Source of the DNA: Serratia liquefaciens ATCC 27592
GTDB taxonomy: Bacteria; Pseudomonadota; Gammaproteobacteria; Enterobacterales; Enterobacteriaceae
Reading direction: 5' to 3'
Assembly: GCF_000422085.1 (NCBI RefSeq)
Contig: NC_021741.1
Span: 310,001 to 374,000 of the forward strand
DNA length: 64,000 bases
The notes beneath the pieces are model-generated. The model was given only the letters and a program-made list of their open reading frames with translations, was not told the DNA's origin and ran no database searches. The translations under genes and the position numbers were made by a program. Of the stretch, positions 21,022 to 33,893 are shown piece after piece. Positions within the stretch are counted from its first letter, which is position 1. Each line of letters opens with the position of its first letter.

Positions 21022-22029
21022 ATGCGTAAGTCTTTTGTAGTAATCGTCCTCGCGGTGCTGGTGGCGTTATACGCTTCTTTGTTCGTGGTTCAGGAAGGTC
21101 AGCGTGGCATCGTGCTGCGCTTTGGCAAGGTTCTGCGTGACAGCGACAACAAGCCGCTGGTGTATGCGCCAGGCCTGCACTTCAAGATCCCGTTTATTGA
21201 ATCAGTGAAGACGCTGGATGCGCGTATCCAGACCATGGATAACCAGGCTGACCGCTTTGTGACCAGCGAGAAGAAAGACCTGATTGTCGATTCTTACCTG
21301 AAATGGCGTATCAGCGATTTCAGCCGTTACTATCTGGCAACCGGCGGCGGTGATGTTTCACAGGCCGAAGTGCTGCTGAAACGTAAGTTCAGTGACCGTC
21401 TGCGTTCCGAGATTGGTCGTCTGGACGTGAAAGACATCGTCACCGACTCGCGCGGTAAGCTGATGTCCGACGTGCGTGATGCATTGAACACCGGTACCGT
21501 GGGTGACGATCAAGAAGTCACCACCACCGAAGCTGATGACGCTATCGCCTCTGCAGCGGCGCGTGTTGAGAAGGAAACCACCGGCAACCTGCCGAAGGTT
21601 AACCCGAACAGCATGGCGGCGTTGGGTATCGAAGTGATCGACGTGCGTATCAAGCAGATCAACCTGCCGGCGGAAGTGTCTGATGCGATCTACCAGCGTA
21701 TGCGCGCCGAGCGTGAAGCGGTAGCCCGTCGTCACCGTTCACAGGGTCAGGAAGAAGCCGAGAAGCTGCGTGCGACCGCAGACTACGAAGTGACTCGTAC
21801 CCTGGCGGAAGCTGAGCGTACTGCACGTATCACTCGCGGTGATGGCGATGCCGAAGCGGCCAAACTGTTTGCCAACGCATTCAGCCAGGATCCGGACTTC
21901 TACGCCTTTATCCGTAGCCTGCGTGCTTACGAAACCAGCTTCAGCAGCAATAACCAGGACGTGATGGTTCTGAGCCCGGACAGCGATTTCTTCCGCTACA
22001 TGAAGTCGCCTGACTCCACGCGCAAATAA
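21022..22029 (+). CDS. hflC: FtsH protease modulator HflC
   Basis: Partner of HflK in the HflKC cage around FtsH. A single N-terminal membrane segment (VVIVLAVLVALYASLFVV), then the SPFH domain starting near VQEGQRGIVLRFGKV, then a charged helix (RMRAEREAVARRHRSQGQEEAEKLRA). 335 residues (E. coli 334). GGAGAGAG before the ATG lies inside the end of hflK, so translation may be coupled. Confidence 0.96.
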   Translation: MRKSFVVIVLAVLVALYASLFVVQEGQRGIVLRFGKVLRDSDNKPLVYAPGLHFKIPFIESVKTLDARIQTMDNQADRFVTSEKKDLIVDSYLKWRISDFSRYYLATGGGDVSQAEVLLKRKFSDRLRSEIGRLDVKDIVTDSRGKLMSDVRDALNTGTVGDDQEVTTTEADDAIASAAARVEKETTGNLPKVNPNSMAALGIEVIDVRIKQINLPAEVSDAIYQRMRAEREAVARRHRSQGQEEAEKLRATADYEVTRTLAEAERTARITRGDGDAEAAKLFANAFSQDPDFYAFIRSLRAYETSFSSNNQDVMVLSPDSDFFRYMKSPDSTRK

Positions 22030-22050
22030 TCACGACAGGTAATTGATCGA

Positions 22051-22080
22051 GGGCCCGTTTAAACGCGGGCCCTTTCTTTT
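22051..22080 (+). terminator. Terminator after hflC
   Basis: Stem GGGCCCG (22051-22057) with CGGGCCC (22066-22072), followed by TTTCTTTT. yjeT starts 13 bp beyond, so some read-through is likely. Confidence 0.8.
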
Positions 22081-22092
22081 TGGGAGTTTCTG

Positions 22093-22293
22093 ATGAATTC
22101 AACGATCTGGCTGGCGTTAGGGCTGGTTTTGGTGCTGGAAGGCCTGGGGCCGATGCTGTTTCCACAGGCCTGGCGTAAAATGATACTGGCGATGACCCAG
22201 TTGCCTGACTCTACCTTACGGCGGTTTGGCGGCGGAATAGTGGTTGCGGGCTGTGTGATCTACTACATGTTGCGTAGTCGCACGGGGGTTTAA
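22093..22293 (+). CDS. yjeT: DUF2065 small membrane protein YjeT
   Basis: 66-residue protein of unknown function, in its usual place between hflC and purA. Two hydrophobic segments (about 4-24 and 44-61) separated by a short basic loop with FPQAWRKMI, so probably a hairpin inner-membrane protein. A ribosome site GGGAG precedes the ATG. Assignment is by length, family pattern and position. Confidence 0.85.
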   Translation: MNSTIWLALGLVLVLEGLGPMLFPQAWRKMILAMTQLPDSTLRRFGGGIVVAGCVIYYMLRSRTGV

Positions 22294-22332
22294 AGGTTAG
22301 CCTAAAAAATACGCAACTCAACGCTAAAAGTG

Positions 22333-23689
<1,357 letters not shown>

Positions 23690-23709
23690 TCTGACTTTGC
23701 TGCAATAAA

Positions 23710-23738
23710 ACAAACCGGGCGTGTCCCGGTTTGTTTTT
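23710..23738 (+). terminator. Terminator after purA
   Basis: Stem ACAAACCGGG (23710-23719), loop of 5, CCCGGTTTGT (23725-23734), then a T run. Confidence 0.85.
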
Positions 23739-23922
23739 ATCCTGATTTTCCCCGATTGCGGTTTCACGTCCAAAAATCCTTTCTTTAACCTGTCCCAGAG
23801 CTCGACATGCGCTAAATAATTAGCGGCGAACTCTCTGGCTGGTTTATTATCCAATAAGTAATCTTTTGAATAGTGCCGAAAATCGGCGTATCAGACGGGT
23901 AAAATGATACCCAGAGGTAGAT

Positions 23923-24348
23923 GTGCAGTTAACAAGTTTTACTGATTATGGCCTGCGGGCGTTGATCTACATGGCCTCGCTGCCACCGGACAAAATGACC
24001 AGCATCTCGGAAGTCACCGAGGTCTACGGCGTGTCCCGAAACCATATGGTAAAGATCATCAATCAGTTAAGCCGGGTTGGGTTTGTCACCGCAGTGCGCG
24101 GTAAGAACGGCGGCATCCGTTTAGGCAAACCGGCCGAAACCATTCGCCTCGGCGACGTGGTCAGGGCGCTGGAGCCGCTCTCACTGGTTAATTGCAGCAG
24201 TACGTTTTGCCACATAACCCCTGCCTGCCGCCTGAAGCAGGTGCTCCAACAGGGCGTACAGAATTTCCTTGAAGAGCTGGATAACCACACGTTGGCCGAT
24301 ATGGTCGAAGACAATCCATCGCTCTACAAGCTATTGCTTGTCGAATAA
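23923..24348 (+). CDS. nsrR: Nitric-oxide-sensing repressor NsrR
   Basis: Rrf2-family iron-sulfur repressor that senses NO and controls NO-detoxification and repair genes such as hmp and ytfE. The start is a GTG at 23923 ([21 protein letters not shown]), as in E. coli, with AGAGG upstream. Winged helix about 1-70; cluster ligands Cys91, Cys96 and Cys102 in [12 protein letters not shown]. 141 residues. It is followed by rnr 59 bp downstream, as in E. coli. A matching operator lies over the ytfE promoter at 36.57 kb in this window. Confidence 0.96.
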   Translation: MQLTSFTDYGLRALIYMASLPPDKMTSISEVTEVYGVSRNHMVKIINQLSRVGFVTAVRGKNGGIRLGKPAETIRLGDVVRALEPLSLVNCSSTFCHITPACRLKQVLQQGVQNFLEELDNHTLADMVEDNPSLYKLLLVE

Positions 24349-24407
24349 AGCGTCGCTGAGAAGACAAGGCTCAGCGGCACCCTGCTGATGACAACGGAGG
24401 AACCGCA

Positions 24408-26894
24408 ATGTCACAAGATCCATTCCTGGAACGAGAAGCAGAAAAATATGAATCCCCCATTCCGAGCCGTGAATTTATTTTGGCCCATTTGGCGAAAAGA
24501 GAAACGCCGGCCAGCCGCGAAGAGCTGGCCAAAGAGCTGAATTTAACCGGCGAAGAACCCCTGGAAGCGTTACGCCGTCGCCTGCGGGCGATGGAACGTG
24601 ATGGCCAATTAATCTTTACTCGCCGCCAGTGCTACGCGCTGCCGGAACGTCTGGACCTGCTGCGCGGCACCGTGATCGGCCACCGCGATGGCTTTGGCTT
24701 CCTGCGTATCGAAGGCAGTAAAGACGACCTGTATCTGTCAGCTGAACAGATGAAGATGGCGATCCACGGCGACGTGGTGTTGGCACAGGCCATGGCTGCC
24801 GATCGCAAGGGCCGCCGCGAAGCGCGTATCGTCCGTGTGCTGGTGCCGAAAACCAGTCAAATCGTCGGCCGCTTCTTCATGGACGCCGGTACCGGCTTCG
24901 TGGTGCCGGATGACAGCCGCCTGAGCTTCGATATCCTGATCCCGGCCGACGCCGTCAGCGGTGCGCGCATGGGCTTTATGGTGGTGGTTGAACTGACCCA
25001 GCGCCCAACCCGCCGTACCAAAGCGGTTGGCAAGATTGTCGAGATCCTCGGCGATAAAATGGGGACCAGCATGGCGGTAGATATCGCGCTGCGCACTCAT
25101 GAAATCCCACATGTTTGGCCGCCGCAGGTGGAAAAACAGGTTGCCGACCTCAGTGAGCAGGTACCGGAATCCGCCAAAAAAGGCCGCGTTGATCTGCGTA
25201 AACTGCCTTTGGTAACGATTGATGGCGAAGATGCCCGCGATTTCGATGACGCAGTCTACTGCGAGAAAAAACGCGGCGGCGGTTGGCGCCTGTGGGTTGC
25301 CATTGCCGACGTCAGCTATTACGTGCGTCCGCGCACGGCACTGGATGACGAAGCCCGTAACCGTGGGACTTCAGTGTACTTCCCATCGCAGGTTATTCCG
25401 ATGCTGCCGGAAGTGCTGTCTAACGGCCTGTGTTCGCTTAACCCGCAGGTAGACCGTCTGTGCATGGTGTGTGAGATGACCATCTCCGCCCAGGGGCGCC
25501 TGTCGACGGCCAAATTCTATGAAGCGGTCATGAGCTCTCACGCCCGCTTAACGTATAACAAGGTCTGGCATATTCTGCAGGGCGATCAGGAGCTGCGTGA
25601 GCATTACCACCCGCTGGTCAAACACCTGGAAGAATTGCATGCGATGTACAAGGTGCTGGATCAGGCGCGTGCTGAACGTGGCGGTATCGCTTTCGAAACT
25701 GAAGAAGCCAAGTTTATCTTTAACGCCGAACGTCGTATTGAGCGCGTCGAACCTACGGTGCGTAACGACGCTCACAAACTGATCGAAGAGTGCATGATTA
25801 TGGCGAACGTCGCCGCTGCACGCTTTGTCGAGAAAAATAACGAACCGGCGCTGTTCCGCGTGCACGATCGCCCAAGTGACGATCACATCAGTGCACTGCG
25901 CAGCGTGCTGGGCGAGTTGGGCCTGACGCTGGGCGGTGGCAACAAGCCGCAGCCGAAGGACTACGCCACACTGATGGATGAAGTGTCCGAACGTCCTGAC
26001 CATGAAATGCTGCAAACCATGCTGCTGCGTTCGATGAAGCAGGCGGTTTACGATCCGGAAAACCGCGGCCACTTTGGTTTGGCGCTGGCTTCTTATGGCC
26101 ACTTCACCTCACCGATCCGCCGTTATCCGGATCTGGCGATGCACCGTGCGATCAAGTACCAACTGGCCAAAGAGCACGGCGAACCGAAAGAGCGCTGGAC
26201 GCCGACCGGTGGTTGGCACAGCGAATTCGAAGAAATGCTGCAGTTGGGCGAGCACTGTTCAATGGCTGAACGCCGCGCCGATGAAGCGACGCGCAACGTT
26301 GCCGACTGGCTGAAATGCGACTTTATGCAGGATCACGTCGGTGAAGTGTTCAGCGGCATTATTGCCAGCGTGACCGGCTTCGGTTTCTTCGTGCGTCTCA
26401 ACGATCTGTTTATCGACGGCCTGGTGCACGTATCGTCGCTGGATAATGATTATTATCGCTACGATAATATCGGCCAGCGTCTGATTGGCGAATCCTCAGG
26501 CGTGGTTTATCGCTTGGGCGACACGGTAGAGATCCGTGTGGAAGCGGTGCATATGGATGAGCGTAAAATTGATTTCGCTCTGGTCTCCAGCACCCGCAAA
26601 CCACGCGGTGAAGGCAAAACTGAACGCGATCGCGCCAAGAAAGGCGGTCAGCGCACCTTGCGTGATGGCGCAGGCGCAGGCCGCACCTCGTCACCGCGCA
26701 AACGCCGGGGCGGCAAACCGCCAGCCAATTTTGAGCCTGACAGCGCCTTCCGCAAGGATGAAGCCAAGCCCGCTGACAAGGTGAAGAAAGACAAAAAGGC
26801 GAAAGCCAAGAAAGTGTCCGACAAAACCCGGAAAATAGCGGCGGCGACCAAGGCCAAACGCGCCGGCAAGAAGAAAGGTGCTGAGCAGGCTTAA
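24408..26894 (+). CDS. rnr: Ribonuclease R
   Basis: Processive 3'-5' exoribonuclease that degrades structured RNA and works with tmRNA-SmpB on faulty mRNAs. Order of parts: N-terminal helix-turn-helix (about 20-85), two cold-shock/OB domains, the RNB catalytic domain with aspartates in [15 protein letters not shown] (near residue 275), an S1 domain near 645-725 ([20 protein letters not shown]), and a lysine-rich tail (about 740-828). 828 residues (E. coli 813); the extra length is in the basic tail. GGAGGA precedes the ATG. Confidence 0.97.
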   Translation: MSQDPFLEREAEKYESPIPSREFILAHLAKRETPASREELAKELNLTGEEPLEALRRRLRAMERDGQLIFTRRQCYALPERLDLLRGTVIGHRDGFGFLRIEGSKDDLYLSAEQMKMAIHGDVVLAQAMAADRKGRREARIVRVLVPKTSQIVGRFFMDAGTGFVVPDDSRLSFDILIPADAVSGARMGFMVVVELTQRPTRRTKAVGKIVEILGDKMGTSMAVDIALRTHEIPHVWPPQVEKQVADLSEQVPESAKKGRVDLRKLPLVTIDGEDARDFDDAVYCEKKRGGGWRLWVAIADVSYYVRPRTALDDEARNRGTSVYFPSQVIPMLPEVLSNGLCSLNPQVDRLCMVCEMTISAQGRLSTAKFYEAVMSSHARLTYNKVWHILQGDQELREHYHPLVKHLEELHAMYKVLDQARAERGGIAFETEEAKFIFNAERRIERVEPTVRNDAHKLIEECMIMANVAAARFVEKNNEPALFRVHDRPSDDHISALRSVLGELGLTLGGGNKPQPKDYATLMDEVSERPDHEMLQTMLLRSMKQAVYDPENRGHFGLALASYGHFTSPIRRYPDLAMHRAIKYQLAKEHGEPKERWTPTGGWHSEFEEMLQLGEHCSMAERRADEATRNVADWLKCDFMQDHVGEVFSGIIASVTGFGFFVRLNDLFIDGLVHVSSLDNDYYRYDNIGQRLIGESSGVVYRLGDTVEIRVEAVHMDERKIDFALVSSTRKPRGEGKTERDRAKKGGQRTLRDGAGAGRTSSPRKRRGGKPPANFEPDSAFRKDEAKPADKVKKDKKAKAKKVSDKTRKIAAATKAKRAGKKKGAEQA

Positions 26895-26953
26895 CCTGCC
26901 ACACGTCATTATCACCGGCAGGCGTTTGCCTGCCGCACAGTAAAAAGAGCATC

Positions 26954-27685
26954 ATGAGCGAAATTATTTACGGTATTCATGCCGTCAAAGCCCTGTTAGA
27001 CAACGATCCGCAACGCTTCCTGGAAGTGTTTATCCTCAAAGGCCGCGACGATCGTCGGCTACAGCCGTTGATTGCCGAGCTGGAAGCGACCGGCATTGTT
27101 ATCCAGGTGGCGAACCGCCAGTGGCTGGATGAGAAGGTCGAGGGTGCGGTGCATCAGGGGATCATTGCCCGGGTACGCGAAGGACGCCAGTATCAGGAAA
27201 ATGACCTGCCGGCGCTGCTGGAAAGCGTGGATACCCCGTTCCTGCTGGTGCTGGACGGCGTGACCGACCCGCATAACCTCGGTGCCTGCTTGCGCAGCGC
27301 CGACGCGGCCGGTGTGCACGCGGTGATTGTCCCGCGCGATCGTTCTGCCCAGTTGAACGCAACGGCCAAGAAAGTGGCCTGTGGCGCGGCGGAGAATGTG
27401 CCGTTGATTCGCGTCACCAACCTGGCGCGCACCCTGCGATTGTTGCAGGAGATGAACGTCTGGATCGTGGGCACTGCGGGTGAAGCCGACCACACGCTGT
27501 TCCAGAGCAAAATGACCGGCCCGATGGCGCTGGTGATGGGGGCGGAAGGCGAAGGTATGCGTCGTCTGACTCGCGAGCACTGCGACGAGCTGATCAGCAT
27601 TCCGATGGCCGGTACGGTTTCTTCACTGAACGTTTCGGTGGCGACCGGTATCTGCCTGTTTGAAGCGGTGCGTCAACGCAGTTGA
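26954..27685 (+). CDS. rlmB: 23S rRNA (guanosine-2'-O-)-methyltransferase RlmB
   Basis: SpoU-family methyltransferase that 2'-O-methylates G2251 of 23S rRNA in the P loop. An N-terminal L30e-like RNA-binding domain (about 1-75) is followed by the knotted SPOUT domain with the motifs [29 protein letters not shown] and [18 protein letters not shown]. 243 residues, exactly the E. coli length. 59 bp after rnr. Confidence 0.97.
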   Translation: MSEIIYGIHAVKALLDNDPQRFLEVFILKGRDDRRLQPLIAELEATGIVIQVANRQWLDEKVEGAVHQGIIARVREGRQYQENDLPALLESVDTPFLLVLDGVTDPHNLGACLRSADAAGVHAVIVPRDRSAQLNATAKKVACGAAENVPLIRVTNLARTLRLLQEMNVWIVGTAGEADHTLFQSKMTGPMALVMGAEGEGMRRLTREHCDELISIPMAGTVSSLNVSVATGICLFEAVRQRS

Positions 27686-27693
27686 TTTATCCG

Positions 27694-27727
27694 TAAGGGC
27701 GCAGCTTTTGCGCCCTTAATTCCTTTC
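27694..27727 (+). terminator. Terminator after rlmB
   Basis: Stem TAAGGGCGCA (27694-27703) with TGCGCCCTTA (27709-27718) and a weak T tract (ATTCCTTT). Good stem, poor tail. Confidence 0.6.
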
Positions 27728-27814
27728 TCAATGCCTACCCTGTGATCTCGCCTGCGGCAGAATTCCCCCTGACGACCATAATTACTCCTGACGCTTTTAT
27801 CAGGGAGCAAGCCA

Positions 27815-29446
27815 ATGGTCTGGAATACACACACCGTTTTTAATCAGCCGAAGCCGCTGGGCAACAGTAATCTGTTCCTGTCCGATACGCCATTGCATGA
27901 AGCCATTCAGCGTGAGCAGGCCGGTTGGGATGCGGACGTGCTGGCCTCGTTGGGCCAACAGTTGGGCACTCAGGAGTCGCTGGAGTTGGGGCGGCTGGCC
28001 AATGCCAACCCACCGGAATTGCTGCGCTATGACGCCACCGGCCAGCGATTGGACGACGTCCGTTTTCATCCCGCCTGGCACATCCTGATGCAAGGGCTGA
28101 TAGCCAACCGGGTGCATAACCTGCCGTGGCAGGAGGACGCCCGAATCGGCTCTTTTGTGGCGCGGGCGGCGCGGTTTGTATTACATGCGCAGGTCGAGGC
28201 CGGTACTTTGTGCCCGGTGACCATGACCTTTGGCGCAATTCCTTTGCTGCAGCGCTCGTTGCCTGCGGAGTTCCAATCCTGGCTAACGCCGCTACTGTCC
28301 GATCGTTACGACGCGCATTCATTGCCCGGCGGGCAAAAGCGCGGTTTGCTGATCGGCATGGGAATGACCGAAAAGCAGGGCGGTTCCGATGTGCTGAGTA
28401 ATACCACCACCGCCAGCCCGCTGGGTGCACGCGGCCCAGGAGAAGCCTACCGTTTGGTCGGCCACAAGTGGTTTTTCTCGGTACCGCAGAGCGATGCGCA
28501 CCTGGTGCTGGCGCAGACCGAAAATGGGCTGTCCTGTTTCTTCCTGCCGCGAATTTTGCCTGACGGCACACGCAATGCCATAAGGTTGGAACGGCTGAAG
28601 GATAAGTTGGGCAACAGGTCCAACGCCAGCAGCGAAGTAGAATTCCAGGATGCCAGCGCCTGGCTGGTGGGCGAGGAAGGGGATGGTGTACGACATATCC
28701 TGAAAATGGGGAGCCTGACGCGTTTTGACTGCGCACTGGGTAGCCACGGGCTGATGCGGCGCGGACTGTCGGTGGCGTTGTACCATGCTCTGCAGCGGCA
28801 GGCGTTTGGTAAGACGCTGATTGAACAACCGATGATGCGGCAGGTGCTGGCGCGAATGGCCCTGCGCCTGGAGGGGCAGACGGCGGCCCTGATGCGTCTG
28901 GCGCGTGCTTATGACAGCGCAGGTAGCACGCCCCTGGAGCAGGCGTTATGCCGAGTGATGACGCCTGCGGCGAAGTTTGAAGTCTGCCGGCAAGGCATTC
29001 CTTTTATTGGTGAAGCCATGGAGGCGCTGGGCGGTATCGGCTATTGCGAAGAGAGCGAACTGCCGAGGTTGTACCGTGAAATGCCGGTAAACAGCATCTG
29101 GGAAGGCTCCGGCAATATCATGTGTCTGGACGTCATGCGCGCCTGGGGCAAGCTGCCGGCGGTGCAGGAGGCGCTGGAGCAGGAACTCGGTGAAGTGAGA
29201 GGGCAGAACCGCCATTATGATCACCAATGGCGACGGTTGCTTCAACTGATGCGCAAACCTCAGGAAGAGCAAGGGCGTGCGGTGACCGGCGCCTTGTTTA
29301 ATCTGTTCGCGGCGGCGCAGCTTCTGCGTTACAGTTCACCGCCGTTGGCGGAAGCCTGGTGTCAAATGATGCTTGATGCCCGTGGTGAGCGGACATTGCC
29401 GGAAAGGCTGTGCGAAACGCTGTTTACCCGCGCGATGGGCGGTTAG
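27815..29446 (+). CDS. aidB: Acyl-CoA dehydrogenase-like protein AidB
   Basis: Flavoprotein of the acyl-CoA dehydrogenase superfamily; in E. coli it is induced by alkylating agents, binds DNA and is thought to protect it, and its substrate is uncertain. 543 residues (E. coli 541). Visible: GMGMTEKQGGSDV in the flavin-binding domain, EALGGIGYCEESELPRLYREMPVNSIWEGSGN, and a C-terminal helical domain rich in Arg and Gln. I found no Ada-type AAAGCGCA box in the 128 bp upstream, so induction by Ada is not supported by sequence. AGGGAGCAAG precedes the ATG. Confidence 0.94.
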   Translation: MVWNTHTVFNQPKPLGNSNLFLSDTPLHEAIQREQAGWDADVLASLGQQLGTQESLELGRLANANPPELLRYDATGQRLDDVRFHPAWHILMQGLIANRVHNLPWQEDARIGSFVARAARFVLHAQVEAGTLCPVTMTFGAIPLLQRSLPAEFQSWLTPLLSDRYDAHSLPGGQKRGLLIGMGMTEKQGGSDVLSNTTTASPLGARGPGEAYRLVGHKWFFSVPQSDAHLVLAQTENGLSCFFLPRILPDGTRNAIRLERLKDKLGNRSNASSEVEFQDASAWLVGEEGDGVRHILKMGSLTRFDCALGSHGLMRRGLSVALYHALQRQAFGKTLIEQPMMRQVLARMALRLEGQTAALMRLARAYDSAGSTPLEQALCRVMTPAAKFEVCRQGIPFIGEAMEALGGIGYCEESELPRLYREMPVNSIWEGSGNIMCLDVMRAWGKLPAVQEALEQELGEVRGQNRHYDHQWRRLLQLMRKPQEEQGRAVTGALFNLFAAAQLLRYSSPPLAEAWCQMMLDARGERTLPERLCETLFTRAMGG

Positions 29447-29533
29447 GGAAAACGGTGGCGCCGCAGCCGGAAAAGCTTTTTAATTCAGCTCTTGGCCCGT
29501 AAGGGATACTGACCTCTGACCAGGAAACATGAC

Positions 29534-29932
29534 ATGGATATTCTCAGCGCGTTGGCGGCATTCGCCTCTTATTTTTTCAGTGGCTTTGCCATGGTTCTGG
29601 TGTTTTTGTTCGTTTATACCCGCATTACGCCGCATGACGAATGGGCGTTGATCAAGGCTGACAATCAGGCCGCCGCTTTTGGATTCGTCGGTGCCTGCCT
29701 GGGGTATGTCATCCCGCTGGCGAGTGCAGCGATCAACTCCGTCAGCCTGTTGGACTATCTGTTGTGGGGCGTGGTGGCGCTGGTGGTACAGCTGCTGCTG
29801 TTTGCGGCGGTGAAAATCTATATGCCGCGAATTAGCGACAAGATTGAGTCCAATCACGTGGCGGCCGGGATTTTCCTCGGCGGCGTGTCGATCAGTGGCG
29901 GTGTGCTGAATGCGGCCTGCATGACCTACTAA
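29534..29932 (+). CDS. yjfL: DUF350 inner-membrane protein YjfL
   Basis: 132-residue membrane protein of unknown function, the E. coli length. Four hydrophobic segments (about 5-28, 48-70, 75-98 and 108-130), with the conserved GYVIPLASAAINSVS and the C-terminal GGVLNAACMTY. In E. coli it sits in the yjfIJKL set; here yjfI, yjfJ and yjfK are absent and it directly follows aidB. Its stop overlaps the stop of the convergent yjfN gene by 4 bp. Confidence 0.88.
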   Translation: MDILSALAAFASYFFSGFAMVLVFLFVYTRITPHDEWALIKADNQAAAFGFVGACLGYVIPLASAAINSVSLLDYLLWGVVALVVQLLLFAAVKIYMPRISDKIESNHVAAGIFLGGVSISGGVLNAACMTY

Positions 29933-30204
29933 AGGTAAAGTATTGCGGAGGCGCGCCAGCCTGGCTGATGCGCCTGTTCTTCCATTCGCAGGATGCGGTA
30001 ATAGCTTGCCCCATGCTCATCCGCCTTTTGGGCGATCAATTGTTCTACGTCCTGAGGGGAGCCGGAGAGGTTGTTCAGGGTGATTTCCGCAATTTCGCTG
30101 AGTGGCGTAACGCGGTCTGCGGGGGCCAGTTCAGCGGACTGGGCGCTGGCGCTGAGTAACCCCATAGAAAGCAGGAGGGCGGTGAGTGCGGCGGAGCGTG
30201 TCAT
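29929..30204 (-). CDS. yjfN: DUF1471 periplasmic protein YjfN
   Basis: 91-residue secreted protein with a signal peptide (cleavage after ASA, about residue 20) and one DUF1471/YhcN domain: NLSGSPQDVEQLIAQKADEHGASYYRIL. The E. coli homologue has been reported to stimulate the DegP protease; whether this one does is inference. One of five DUF1471 genes in the window. Separated from bsmA by 122 bp, same strand. Confidence 0.82.
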   Translation of the reverse strand: MTRSAALTALLLSMGLLSASAQSAELAPADRVTPLSEIAEITLNNLSGSPQDVEQLIAQKADEHGASYYRILRMEEQAHQPGWRASAILYL

Positions 30205-30326
30205 GGCGTTCCCCTTCGTCGGATCCTGGATTCACGGCCGCGGGCTGCGGCGCGCTGTTTGCCAGTGTGCTCTATCCAACTTCAGTCTGTGCAAAGCCAA
30301 TGTAAATCTTATTAAAACTCCAGCAG

Positions 30327-30635
30327 TTACCGATACAGGATCGCCTGCGAATACCACTGGCCGGGAACCACGGTTTCGCTGTTCATGATGATCATGTAAT
30401 AGCGCGCGCCGCTGGCATTGGCCTTCTGCTGAATTTCCGCTTCCACATCCATCGGGCTGCCGCGCACCAGGGCGCTGGTGGTGCCTATTTTTTCCAGGCT
30501 ACCGGTTTGTGCCCGGGTGATCTCCTGCGCCTGTCCGGTCGGCGGTGGGGGCGCTTTGGGCGTCGTGGTCATCATGCCACAGGCGCTAAGCAGCGTGACC
30601 AGCGTCAAGGAGAGCAGCAGGCGGGACATTTTCAT
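30327..30635 (-). CDS. bsmA: DUF1471 lipoprotein BsmA (YjfO)
   Basis: 102-residue lipoprotein; the lipobox LLSAC puts the lipidated cysteine at residue 19. A proline-rich linker (TPKAPPPPTG) follows, then the DUF1471 domain (GSPMDVEAEIQQKANASGARYYMII). E. coli BsmA is linked to biofilm stress tolerance; the role here is inferred from family and position between yjfN and yjfP. Confidence 0.82.
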   Translation of the reverse strand: MKMSRLLLSLTLVTLLSACGMMTTTPKAPPPPTGQAQEITRAQTGSLEKIGTTSALVRGSPMDVEAEIQQKANASGARYYMIIMNSETVVPGQWYSQAILYR

Positions 30636-30761
30636 AGATACCTCAAGAAAGCGGATAGCGTGATTTGAGTGTAACCCATTATAAATTGGAACAGATTGAG
30701 CTAATGCTTTTTAGCGCAAGTTTGCCATTATGAAGGCAATGGCGATGCAGAGGGAAAATGA

Positions 30762-31514
30762 ATGATTGAAATTTATGACGAGCGAGCAGGAGATATTGCG
30801 GTCATCCATGCCGTGCCGCAGGGGCAGTATCACCAGCCGTTGCCGACGGTATTTTTCTACCATGGCTATACCTCGTCGAAAGAGGTCTACGCCTACTTTG
30901 CCTACGCGTTAGCCAGGGTGGGATTTCGCGTGGTGCTGCCGGATGCCGATTTGCACGGCGAGCGCTTTGACGGCGATGAACAAAAGCGGTTGTCCCGCTT
31001 TTGGGAGATCCTGCGCAGCAATATCGATGAGTTACCGGCGTTGAAGGCGGACTTTGAACGGCGCGGGCTGATTGCCGAAGGGCGCATCGGCGTCGCGGGC
31101 GCGTCCATGGGGGGGATGGCGACGTTGGGAGGCTTTGCTCGTTATCCGTGGGTGAAAGCTGCGGCGAGCCTGATGGGGGCCGGTTATTACAGTTCCCTGG
31201 CGCAGACGCTGTTCCCACCGCTGGATGAACAGGGAAACCCCTTGACGGCGAGCGGTTTTGATACGCGCATTGCCGCGCTTGCGGATTATGGCCTGGAACG
31301 CCAGTTGGAAAAAATTGCCGATCGTCCGCTGCTGTTATGGCACGGCGAAGCGGACGATGTGGTCCCGGCGGCTGAAAGTCGACGCCTGGCAACCGAGCTT
31401 CGCCAGAGTGGTTGGGACCGGCAACTGACATTTTTGACTGAACCGGACGTCAAGCACCGCATCACGCCGTTAGCGCTTGACGCAACGGCCGAGTTCTTCG
31501 TGAAAACCTTATAA
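30762..31514 (+). CDS. yjfP: Alpha/beta-hydrolase esterase YjfP
   Basis: Serine esterase of the dienelactone-hydrolase type; the E. coli enzyme is a carboxylesterase. The nucleophile is Ser115 in GASMGG; the oxyanion-side motif FFYHGYTSS and the DGERF-like loop (DADLHGERF) precede it; Asp in HGEADDVVP and His in DVKHRIT complete the triad. 250 residues, no signal peptide, so cytoplasmic. Divergent from bsmA. In E. coli the ula operon lies after it; here yjfY and rpsF follow directly. Confidence 0.9.
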   Translation: MIEIYDERAGDIAVIHAVPQGQYHQPLPTVFFYHGYTSSKEVYAYFAYALARVGFRVVLPDADLHGERFDGDEQKRLSRFWEILRSNIDELPALKADFERRGLIAEGRIGVAGASMGGMATLGGFARYPWVKAAASLMGAGYYSSLAQTLFPPLDEQGNPLTASGFDTRIAALADYGLERQLEKIADRPLLLWHGEADDVVPAAESRRLATELRQSGWDRQLTFLTEPDVKHRITPLALDATAEFFVKTL

Positions 31515-31541
31515 AAAAAGCCCCCTGCGGGCAGGGGGCTG
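31513..31541 (-). terminator. Terminator downstream of yjfY (leftward)
   Basis: Stem AGCCCCCTGC / GCAGGGGGCT at 31519-31540; on the minus strand it is followed by a run of seven T. It also overlaps the end of yjfP and may stop that gene less efficiently. Confidence 0.8.
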
Positions 31542-31608
31542 ACGACATTTTCACATTTTAATTTGCCGCTTTTGGGCGCGGCTTGCTTCCCTGGCACTGC
31601 ATGCAGGC

Positions 31609-31875
31609 TTAACGATACAGTTCCGCGCTGACGTGAATGGTGCTGTTGTTTTCCGGTTCGTGCAGCGCAATGATCCGGTAAGCGGTCGCGCCGCGCTGAT
31701 CGGCTATTTTGCTCACCTGGCTGCTGGCGTCATCCGGCGATACCACATTCTGGTTCAACGTGACGAATCCCACGCTCTGGCGTTGGTCAGCCTGATGCGA
31801 GGTGATTTCGGTAGCGGCCATGACGTTGGCGGAAAACAGTAAAGCAATGGCGGTGGCGATGGTAATGCGTTTCAT
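31609..31875 (-). CDS. yjfY: DUF1471 periplasmic protein YjfY
   Basis: 88-residue secreted protein; signal peptide cleaved after VMA (about residue 20), then a DUF1471 domain with the family ending IHVSAELYR. Position just upstream of rpsF, divergent from it, matches E. coli yjfY. Function unknown; AGAGAGG precedes the ATG. Confidence 0.82.
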   Translation of the reverse strand: MKRITIATAIALLFSANVMAATEITSHQADQRQSVGFVTLNQNVVSPDDASSQVSKIADQRGATAYRIIALHEPENNSTIHVSAELYR

Positions 31876-32731
<856 letters not shown>

Positions 32732-32739
32732 TTGCCGCC

Positions 32740-33783
<1,044 letters not shown>

Positions 33784-33803
33784 TCGCTCCTGCCAGCCAA
33801 GTT

Positions 33804-33830
33804 AAAACGCCAGCCTCGTGCTGGCGTTTT
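33804..33830 (+). terminator. Terminator of the rpsF-priB-rpsR-rplI operon
   Basis: AAAACGCCAGC (33804-33814), loop CTCGT, GCTGGCGTTTT (33820-33830). Perfect 11-bp stem with its own T tail. Confidence 0.9.
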
Positions 33831-33893
33831 GCTTTTCTGCGTCCGGTAAAACGCGCTACCCTGCTATCACAGCTTGAATGAGGAGCAGCGGAA

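Noticed and set aside
27728..27814. Ada box ahead of aidB
   Set aside because: No AAAGCGCA-like sequence found, so Ada control is not claimed.
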